The notes under the pieces: model-generated
What the model was told of the DNA's origin: nothing
Seen by the model: the letters and a program-made list of their open reading frames with translations, nothing else
The model's database searches: none
Shown here: one piece after another, positions 14,453 through 19,406 of the stretch
Layout: each line of letters starts with the position of its first letter
Numbering within the stretch: the stretch's first letter is position 1
Origin: an uncultured Phycisphaerae bacterium
Lineage (GTDB): Bacteria > Planctomycetota > Phycisphaerae > Sedimentisphaerales > Anaerohalosphaeraceae
Assembly: GCA_937995495.1 (NCBI GenBank)
Contig: CALKKA010000190.1
Location: 1 to 19,406 of the forward strand
DNA: 19,406 bases
Direction: 5' to 3'
Program-made: the position numbers and the translations under genes

Positions 14453-14479
14453 AAAAAAGCTTCCGCTAAAAACGGAAAC
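14453..14479 (-). terminator. Intrinsic terminator or attenuator in front of yidC
   Basis: On the minus strand GTTTCCG, loop TTTTTAG and CGGAAGC form a 7-bp stem with one GU pair, followed at once by six U and then AUU. This is a convincing Rho-independent terminator. It lies 66 nt past the metallophosphoesterase stop and only 19 nt before the yidC ATG. A possible promoter (14500-14528) lies upstream of it, so it may be read as either the end of the previous gene or a leader attenuator of yidC. Confidence 0.65.
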
Positions 14480-14499
14480 CACCCTTTAACATTACACAG

Positions 14500-14528
14500 C
14501 TTATACTACAGATCTCGCAACTCACCAA
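14500..14528 (-). promoter_or_regulatory. Possible yidC promoter upstream of the hairpin
   Basis: Minus-strand TTGGTG (14528-14523), 17 nt, TATAAG (14505-14500). The -10 matches 5 of 6, the -35 only 3 of 6. The transcript would start near 14493 and then include the hairpin at 14453-14479. Confidence 0.35.
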
Positions 14529-14544
14529 GCGAACAGCAAAAAAG

Positions 14545-15321
14545 CTATCGCCCGTCAGCGAGTCGGTCACCTTCAAAGTTGTCCAGTTCCGGAATCTCAT
14601 AAATCTTCGCGGCGGCGGCCTTGAAATCATATTCGAGCCGCACGAAGTTTACAGTGTTGTCTTCAATAAACACATAGCTGGCGCGGTTGTCTCGATCACG
14701 GGGTTGCCCGACAGAGCCGACATTGATAATAGCCTTTTCATCAGGAATGATCGGGTACACTCCGCCGAGTTCATCCGGTGAATAAAAATCCGGGTCTTCG
14801 AGGAATACACCCGGCAAATGCGTATGCCCGACAAAGCAAACATGCTTAATGCGTTCGAACAGTGCCGCCATCTTACCGGAGGTGGTATAGACATCATCCG
14901 GGAAAACGTATTCGTTGATCGGACGCCGCGGCGAAGCGTGTACGAAATCGAGTGTCGCATTGACATCGGTCATCTTGCAGTCCATGGTCCAACGCATTTT
15001 CTGGTTACCAAGGTATCGCCACCGCTGGTCACTTTTTTCGCGGTTGGGCTCTTCCTCGAGCACTTTACGCGTCCAATAGGCTGCCGATTCGGCGCCGGAA
15101 TTAAAATTGGTCGGCTCGTACATCGCGGCGTAGTCATGGTTGCCCTGCACACAGTTTTCTGTTTTCTCGATCACCAAATCCAGGCACTCCAACGGGTTGG
15201 CTGCATAGCCCACCACATCACCAAGGCAATAGATGGTCTTGATGCCCCGCTTTTCAATGTCATCCAGGACCGTAGACAGGGCCTCTAAATTTGAATGAAT
15301 GTCACTGATAATCGCAAACAT
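14545..15321 (-). CDS. Calcineurin-like metallophosphoesterase (YfcE/ApaH-like superfamily)
   Basis: The 258-residue protein shows the full dinuclear-metal signature in order: SDIHSN (Asp7, His9), GDVVGYAANP, GNHD, the His of DFVHASPRRP and GHTH. Near the end NVGSVGQPRDRDNRASYVFIE is the strand common to the YfcE-like branch. It is probably a cytosolic phosphodiesterase or phosphatase; the substrate (cyclic nucleotide, dinucleotide polyphosphate or other) cannot be read from the sequence. The ATG at 15321 is chosen because it places SDIHSN at the very start, as in the family; longer in-frame starts would add an unrelated hydrophobic stretch. The ribosome site is weak. It follows the GcvT-like gene by 152 bp on the same strand and is followed by a terminator-like hairpin. 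Confidence 0.88.
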   Translation of the reverse strand: MFAIISDIHSNLEALSTVLDDIEKRGIKTIYCLGDVVGYAANPLECLDLVIEKTENCVQGNHDYAAMYEPTNFNSGAESAAYWTRKVLEEEPNREKSDQRWRYLGNQKMRWTMDCKMTDVNATLDFVHASPRRPINEYVFPDDVYTTSGKMAALFERIKHVCFVGHTHLPGVFLEDPDFYSPDELGGVYPIIPDEKAIINVGSVGQPRDRDNRASYVFIEDNTVNFVRLEYDFKAAAAKIYEIPELDNFEGDRLADGR

Positions 15322-15352
15322 AAATATGTATCCGTATATAATAAGTAGTAAA

Positions 15353-15365
15353 CTCAAACTTTGAG
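15353..15365. repeat. 13-bp inverted repeat upstream of the metallophosphoesterase gene
   Basis: CTCAAA, a central C, and TTTGAG: perfect 6-bp arms 32 bp before the ATG at 15321, in A/T-rich DNA where the promoter should be. It is a possible operator; no promoter could be fixed with confidence in this 152-bp gap. Confidence 0.3.
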
Positions 15366-15473
15366 AAAATATCCAGAAAGGAAATATATAGCATAAACAG
15401 CGGCCCGATTCCATGAAAAATCGAGTTCGCAAGTGCTATATTATGGACAAATCCAATAAAAAGTGGTCGGGGT

Positions 15474-16178
15474 TTATATGGGCCGCTTTGTTTCAGCGAT
15501 TGATGCCTGAAGGCAGTTCATCCCGACAGGAGTTATGTTATGCTTATGTCGATACTTAGCGACGGCTCCTGCGGCAATAGGTCCCGCTGCAGCCGGGCAG
15601 ATCAACTCCAAACCCTCAGCGTTGAGCCAACTTCCGCGCAGTAAGGTGAAGTTCATCATCATAAATGACATTTTCTCCACATCCCCCCTGTCCAGATGGT
15701 CAATTTCAAAGGGCAGTACGCCTCGCATCGATTCAAAGGCCTTCGGCCCATACAATCCAAGCATCGCCGTCTTAGTTGTTACATCTGTAACTGTAACCCC
15801 GCTCGTAGCAAGGGACTCCACCCACTGGCAGAGCGATTCCGTATGCTCCGGGTGAGTCAGCAGTGTATAGCTGCCATTCAACTTGAATATCCGGCACAGC
15901 GTATTGATATCGTTATTAACCGGCGTCGCCCATGTCCAGCTATCGGGGAAGACTTTGCCTTTTTCAGTATTGAAAAAACTGTTAATTGTTTCTTTTGCAG
16001 AATTGCCGCTAATCTGTATTCGCCCAAAACTGCACAGATCTACCACCGCGCAGCTCTCAGAAAGAGCCATGGATTCGGTCTCGATGTCCCCGAAATCTGC
16101 TGGCAGAGACCACCCGCCAAAGTCGCCGAAATTGGCATCCAATTTCTGATGTACAACGTTAAAAGGGCTTTTGGGCAT
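15474..16178 (-). CDS. Half-length GcvT-like (aminomethyltransferase folate-domain) protein
   Basis: The 234 residues align with the N-terminal part of GcvT, the T-protein of the glycine cleavage system: DANFGDFGGWSLPADFGDIETESMALSESCAVVDLCSFGRIQISG follows the usual 'lGA.f..f.GWemP…GL.D.s..G.i.v.G' pattern, and MLGLYGPKA plus GLELICPAAAGP match later blocks. It stops near where GcvT continues with 'LRlEaG.P', so the C-terminal 120 or so residues are missing. The conserved IDDLIVY segment with the catalytic Asp reads INTLCRIF (92-93 NT for DD). The YgfZ motif KGCYIGQE is also absent. It is therefore probably a non-enzymatic folate- or protein-binding relative, or a decaying gene. AGGTG lies 7 nt before the ATG. 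The frame is intact, which argues against recent decay. It lies 95 bp downstream of parB. Confidence 0.75.
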   Translation of the reverse strand: MPKSPFNVVHQKLDANFGDFGGWSLPADFGDIETESMALSESCAVVDLCSFGRIQISGNSAKETINSFFNTEKGKVFPDSWTWATPVNNDINTLCRIFKLNGSYTLLTHPEHTESLCQWVESLATSGVTVTDVTTKTAMLGLYGPKAFESMRGVLPFEIDHLDRGDVEKMSFMMMNFTLLRGSWLNAEGLELICPAAAGPIAAGAVAKYRHKHNITPVGMNCLQASIAETKRPI

Positions 16179-16192
16179 TAATCGACACCTAA

Positions 16193-16198
16193 ATTATA
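16193..16198 (-). promoter_or_regulatory. TATAAT box before the GcvT-like gene
   Basis: A perfect -10 hexamer on the minus strand (GCGGTATAAT) 14 nt before the ATG at 16178, with no convincing -35. If used, transcription would start almost at the ribosome site, so it may be fortuitous. Confidence 0.25.
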
Positions 16199-16273
16199 CC
16201 GCATTGATGAATCTGAAGCGGGGAATCTTATCAGAAAATCAAGCTTACGCCAACATTTCTTCAAAAATAGCGT

Positions 16274-17206
16274 TTAATCCTCTTCAGCAAGCCCCATTTT
16301 CTCTGTGAGTCGGTCGAATTCGTCAATTGAGTGGTAATCGATGATAATACGGCCGCGATTGTTTCGTTTATTCGGTTTGATGTTGACCTTGGTGCCGAGC
16401 AGTGTTTGAAGCCTTCGCTCTAAGTCTACAATGTGGGCCTCTTTTTCTTTTATCTGTGGTGCCTTTTCAGGCTGACCTTCCAAATGCTTTCTGACGAGCC
16501 GTTCAACCTCCCGCACACTGAGTCGCCCTGCCATAGCCCGGTTCGCCAGCTTCCTTCTAAGGTCTTCGGAAGGCAACGCCAGGATCGCCCTCGCATGGCC
16601 CATCCCAATTTTTCCGTCCGATAACATATCTCGAATGTCTTTTTGTAAGTCTAGTATCCTAAGATGGTTAGCGACAACCGTGCGATCCTCTCCCAGTCGC
16701 TTTGCTGCTTCTGTTTGATTCAGATTAAAGGTGTCAATAAAACGCTGATAGGCCTTCGCCCGCTCTATCGGGTTCAGGTTTGTACGGTGAATATTCTCGA
16801 CTAATGCCAGTTCGAGCATCTCATCGTCAGTTGCTTTTCGCTCCAGAACCGGAACTGTTTCGAGTCCTGCCAGGCAGGCTGCCCGGTAACGCCGTTCACC
16901 CGCAATGATCTCATAGCCATCTGTATTCTTGCGGACAATGATTGGTTGAATGATTCCATTTTCTTTGATCGACCGGCTCAGGTCAGCAAGTTGTTCCTCG
17001 TCCCAAACCGTTCTTGGTTGGAATGGATTCGCTTCGATTTGACTAATGGAAAGCTCGTTTTTTGAAAGTCTAAGTTTCTCGTCTGGCGGGAATTTAGAAA
17101 CAGTTTCAGATTCCTCTGTGTTTTGGGCTTTTTGTGTCATGGGTCCAAGCAGCGCTTCCAGGCCGCGTCCGAGGTGGGGTTTTTTGACTTTTTTTGTATC
17201 TGACAT
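16274..17206 (-). CDS. parB: Chromosome-partitioning protein ParB (Spo0J)
   Basis: ParB is a CTP-dependent clamp that loads at parS and organises the origin region. The 310 residues show the N-terminal GRGLEALLG, the SQIEANPFQPR (box 1) start of the ParB/Srx domain, the CTP-binding GERRYRAA near residue 103, ENIHRTNLNPIERA (usually ENIQR), a helix-turn-helix (NLNQTEAAKRLGEDRTVVANHLRIL) for parS, and a C-terminal dimerisation segment. The start at 17206 is chosen because GGAGG lies 5 nt upstream; a second ATG four codons earlier overlaps that site and has none of its own. Two parS sites and a candidate promoter lie upstream. No parA is adjacent, which is unusual because parA-parB are normally paired. 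ParB could repress its own promoter by spreading from parS (inference). Confidence 0.96.
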   Translation of the reverse strand: MSDTKKVKKPHLGRGLEALLGPMTQKAQNTEESETVSKFPPDEKLRLSKNELSISQIEANPFQPRTVWDEEQLADLSRSIKENGIIQPIIVRKNTDGYEIIAGERRYRAACLAGLETVPVLERKATDDEMLELALVENIHRTNLNPIERAKAYQRFIDTFNLNQTEAAKRLGEDRTVVANHLRILDLQKDIRDMLSDGKIGMGHARAILALPSEDLRRKLANRAMAGRLSVREVERLVRKHLEGQPEKAPQIKEKEAHIVDLERRLQTLLGTKVNIKPNKRNNRGRIIIDYHSIDEFDRLTEKMGLAEED

Positions 17207-17257
17207 TTTTGCCTCCATACAATTGAGTTAAACAGCTTCCTTTCTCTTATCGATATA

Positions 17258-17285
17258 GTTATACAGAGGTGATTAAAAAAAACAA
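17258..17285 (-). promoter_or_regulatory. Candidate parB promoter next to parS
   Basis: Minus-strand TTGTTT (17285-17280), 16 nt, TATAAC (17263-17258). The -10 matches 5 of 6, the -35 3 of 6. It lies 14 bp from the perfect parS site, and would give a leader of about 45 nt. Confidence 0.4.
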
Positions 17286-17299
17286 CTAAAAAACAAGTA

Positions 17300-17315
17300 T
17301 GTTTCACGTGAAACA
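17300..17315. promoter_or_regulatory. parS site 1 (perfect)
   Basis: TGTTTCACGTGAAACA is exactly the canonical 16-bp bacterial chromosomal parS palindrome bound by ParB/Spo0J. It lies 94 bp upstream of parB. Such sites cluster near oriC in most bacteria. Confidence 0.95.
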
Positions 17316-17356
17316 GAATGCATTTCCAGAAAGGGGGTTGGAAACAAAAAAAGGGG

Positions 17357-17372
17357 TGTTTCACGTGAAAAA
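17357..17372. promoter_or_regulatory. parS site 2 (one mismatch)
   Basis: TGTTTCACGTGAAAAA matches the canonical parS at 15 of 16 positions (A for C at position 15). It is 57 bp from site 1, centre to centre. The inner GTTTCACGTGAAA core is intact, so binding is expected but perhaps weaker. Confidence 0.85.
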
Positions 17373-17399
17373 CTCTTTGGTGGGGGTATAAAAGAAATA

Positions 17400-18881
17400 T
17401 TACTCGCCGAGATGCATCATTTTAGATATCCCATACAATCGAGAAATTTGAGCATTTGCCGATGTTAGCTGAGACTTTGGAATAATAAGGACAGGTGAGT
17501 CCATCTCAAAAGTGATCTCCAGGACATCGCCGTTATCGGCAGCGGTGACAGTGTCAGCAAAATGCTTCATTGAAGCGATTTTCATCCCATTAACAGAATC
17601 CACGACCAGATGGGAAAGCTGCTGGTAGCCAAGGTTTATCTCCGCGGGCATAACATAACTTAGAATAACAATATCCTCTCGCTCTTGGGTAGGCTTGTAA
17701 GAAAAGTCTTTTTGGTAATGATAAAGGTGGGGGGGGGCGTTGCCGCTCATCTCGTTTCCCCACATCCCCAGATAGTCCCGATTCAGTCTCTGAAAAATAT
17801 ATCCACCAGTAACAAAATATTCAGGCTGTTTATCATATAAATAATAGGGAACGAGCATATTATCGGACGCAACATTGCTTCCGGTAATCTCCAGGGCCAT
17901 GATTTCACCGTTACGAATGATCTGAAAAGGGATTTGGGTGCCATCAGGAATTTGTGAAAGTATATGGGAAAAAGAGATGCGTTTATATTCAGGATGCTCA
18001 TAGCGGCCGTAGGGATTTAATTGCTTGCCGTCAATAGACAGAATTACATCGCCTAGCTGGAGTTCTTTACAGCCGGTGCCAATGGTGTAGACATCGCTGA
18101 TATACATCCCATGTTTGATGTCGTCTGGGACATTGAGATACTTTCTTCTGGCTGGATCCAGCAGGGCGGATGCACGGAATCCAGAAGAAGAAAATCCCGA
18201 ATAACCCTCTTTCTTGCAATGACTTAGAAATCGATTGATCGTCTCTGCGGGAATAATCCCCACATCGGTTTCTGTTCCCCATGCGGCGATACCGATGGGG
18301 TCGCTTTCATGGCAGCACACTTGGCCATCTCCGAAAGGGCGAGAAACATTGGTCGCAAAGAAAGTAAGTGTACTGACAAAGGAAACCAGCGATCGGCTCA
18401 TTTCAGCGCGGTCAAGAGTTGCTTGGGATGTTGTTAAATGGTTTCCAGACGAGAGCCAATACGCGGTTAGCTGTTCTCCCTTTGGAAATGATTCAATAAA
18501 TGACAAGGGCGTTAGAGGTTTACCCATAGCGGGTTTATCGAGCTCTAACAGGCAAAGATTGTACTCGTAATCAACGATCTTAACGGTTGCCGTGACATAG
18601 GCATTCTGGCCATAACGTCTTGTCTGGATGTAAGTTGCATTTGTCACATTCTCTGCGATGGTTAAGACTTCATAGGGACCAACCGCACATCCGTAGCCGG
18701 ATTTTTTTGAGATCGGGAGCGGATTCCACGGCTGGGAAAGATCATAGGAACTGCTGGATATGTCCAGGTAGACCAACGACTCTTTCATCGGCTCAGATAA
18801 ATCTAACGTTCCAGCAAAACAGTTTGAAACCGCGGCTGTGGCGAGGAGGACTGCGAGATTAAAACAGAAATTCCTTTTCAT
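17400..18881 (-). CDS. Secreted Deg-like trypsin/PDZ protein with no catalytic triad
   Basis: The 493-residue protein begins with a signal peptide (MKRNFCFNLAVLLATAAVSNCFA, cleavage expected near residue 23-24), so it acts outside the cytoplasm. Residues about 60-225 follow the HtrA/Deg trypsin fold: YGCAVGPYEVLTIAENV stands where the family has 'GSGFVI…LTNAHVV', VDYEYNLCLLEL where it has 'D…DLALLKV', and GDGQVCCHESDPIGIAAW where GNSGGP is expected. His, Asp and Ser are thus Glu77, Asn109 and absent. Then come a PDZ domain (GMYISDVYTIGTGCKELQLGDVILSIDGKQL) and a Deg9-like second PDZ (GGYIFQRLNRDYLGMWG … VVDSVNGMKIASMKHF). It is probably a scaffold or binding protein. The ATG at 18881 has GGAGAC upstream and overlaps the preceding related gene by 23 nt. 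Confidence 0.82.
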   Translation of the reverse strand: MKRNFCFNLAVLLATAAVSNCFAGTLDLSEPMKESLVYLDISSSSYDLSQPWNPLPISKKSGYGCAVGPYEVLTIAENVTNATYIQTRRYGQNAYVTATVKIVDYEYNLCLLELDKPAMGKPLTPLSFIESFPKGEQLTAYWLSSGNHLTTSQATLDRAEMSRSLVSFVSTLTFFATNVSRPFGDGQVCCHESDPIGIAAWGTETDVGIIPAETINRFLSHCKKEGYSGFSSSGFRASALLDPARRKYLNVPDDIKHGMYISDVYTIGTGCKELQLGDVILSIDGKQLNPYGRYEHPEYKRISFSHILSQIPDGTQIPFQIIRNGEIMALEITGSNVASDNMLVPYYLYDKQPEYFVTGGYIFQRLNRDYLGMWGNEMSGNAPPHLYHYQKDFSYKPTQEREDIVILSYVMPAEINLGYQQLSHLVVDSVNGMKIASMKHFADTVTAADNGDVLEITFEMDSPVLIIPKSQLTSANAQISRLYGISKMMHLGE

Positions 18882-19406
18882 TGGTCTTTGTCTCCATTGG
18901 AATTTGATATTTTTGCATGATCGCATTGTGTCGACTTCTGGCTTTCTCAGCATCGATGATCATCGGGGTCTTGCTGCCGATCAATTTTACGATCCAGAAG
19001 CCTGCTTCGTCTGTTTCAAAAGCTGTATCAAGATCCTCTAACTTGTTTATTTTGATGCCGTTAACGGTTTCAATGGCCCGGAATTTGTAGCGCTCAAGAT
19101 AGGCATTGACCTCGTCTGGGAGGATCTCCGAAATGACGACATACTCTTTTCGAAGTGGATTTTCATTGAGTTGATCAGCCTCAAAAAAGAGGTATCTTAG
19201 GTCAAATGGAATCTCAGAAACCCAGTTTTGGCCCCACTTACTGAGTAAGTTTCGGTTTAATTGTACAAAAGTTAATCCTGCATAAACACGATAGTCCGGC
19301 TCAATGTCATAAAGCAGGTTCCAAGGTACCACAGGAGTGAGGACTTCTATAGACAGTTCCTGCTCGTACTTTTGGCCATCCCGGTAATAACATACGACTA
19401 CTTTTT
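18859..19406 (-). CDS. C-terminal part of a second Deg-like PDZ protein (cut by window edge)
   Basis: The reading frame is open to the right edge, so the 5' part lies outside the window. The visible 181 residues start in a strand typical of a PDZ end (VVVCYYRDGQKYEQELSIEV), then GLTFVQLNRNLLSKWG, which matches GGYIFQRLNRDYLGMWG of the downstream protein, a second PDZ with VVISEILPDEVNAYLERYKFRAIETVNGIKINKLEDL, and the closing PMIIDAEKARSRHNAIMQKYQI of the Deg9-like C-terminal domain. Whether its protease triad is present cannot be seen. Its stop overlaps the start of the next gene by 23 nt, so the two paralogues form an operon and are probably made together, perhaps as a hetero-oligomer (inference). 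Confidence 0.8.
   Translation of the reverse strand, partial: KVVVCYYRDGQKYEQELSIEVLTPVVPWNLLYDIEPDYRVYAGLTFVQLNRNLLSKWGQNWVSEIPFDLRYLFFEADQLNENPLRKEYVVISEILPDEVNAYLERYKFRAIETVNGIKINKLEDLDTAFETDEAGFWIVKLIGSKTPMIIDAEKARSRHNAIMQKYQIPMETKTNEKEFLF

Noticed and set aside
17207..17218. ParB start four codons upstream (ATG at 17218)
   Set aside because: The GGAGG that serves the ATG at 17206 lies within those codons, and nothing like a ribosome site precedes 17218.
17323..17344. TTTCCA/TGGAAA inverted repeat between the two parS sites
   Set aside because: A 10-nt G-rich loop and no U-run on either strand; probably incidental, although its place between the parS sites was noted.
1..19406. tRNA, rRNA, CRISPR array, insertion sequence or integrase
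   Set aside because: None was found by eye: no cloverleaf with a GGTTCGA-type T loop, no regularly spaced long repeats, and no DDE, HUH or tyrosine/serine recombinase protein.

Overview
The window looks like a chromosomal segment of a Planctomycetota bacterium, most likely from the Phycisphaerae/Sedimentisphaerales side. This is an inference from the gene mix (a GTP-type PEP carboxykinase, a sensorless histidine kinase of the 'MSHGIKN' type, a small 'RH...DDID' lipoprotein, a divergent YidC) and not from a marker gene. All genes except a c-di-AMP block and one zinc-ribbon/PH gene lie on the minus strand. No rRNA, tRNA, CRISPR array or intact insertion sequence was recognised.

Layout. 61-1926 (-) is pckG, with a hairpin after its stop. 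Between 1927 and 2190 are two divergent sigma70-like promoters. 2191-4418 (+) is an apparent operon: small lipoprotein, diadenylate cyclase (cdaA/dacA, with an unusual DMA in place of the DGA motif) and a YbbR/CdaR-like partner. It converges on 4399-6546 (-), where an unknown 125-aa protein is followed 9 nt later by a CstA-type carbon-starvation/pyruvate transporter. 6686-7789 (-) is a PilT/PilU ATPase. It sits between the intact der gene (7926-9239) and a second copy of the last codons of der (6631-6681), so pilT is bracketed by a 42-bp imperfect direct repeat whose coding differences are all synonymous. 9415-10134 (+) encodes a zinc-ribbon/PH-domain membrane protein that converges, with overlapping stops, on a short soluble histidine kinase (10131-10841, -).

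10951-17399 resembles the conserved origin-proximal neighbourhood of bacteria: mnmE, yidC, then a metallophosphoesterase, a stand-alone half-length GcvT-like folate-domain protein, and parB. Upstream of parB are one perfect and one nearly perfect parS site, which places the window near oriC; parA, jag, rnpA and rpmH are not here. 17400-19406 (-) holds two overlapping genes for secreted Deg-like trypsin/PDZ proteins. The complete one has lost all three catalytic residues.

The genes mostly serve housekeeping: gluconeogenesis (pckG), c-di-AMP signalling (cdaA-cdaR), pyruvate/peptide uptake (cstA), ribosome and tRNA maturation (der, mnmE), membrane insertion (yidC) and chromosome segregation (parB/parS). 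The features most worth a second look are the der-tail duplication around pilT, the inactive Deg tandem, the half-GcvT with its catalytic Asp replaced, the DGA-to-DMA cyclase, the 10-bp-periodic inverted repeat after mnmE, and the terminator-like hairpin in the yidC leader.
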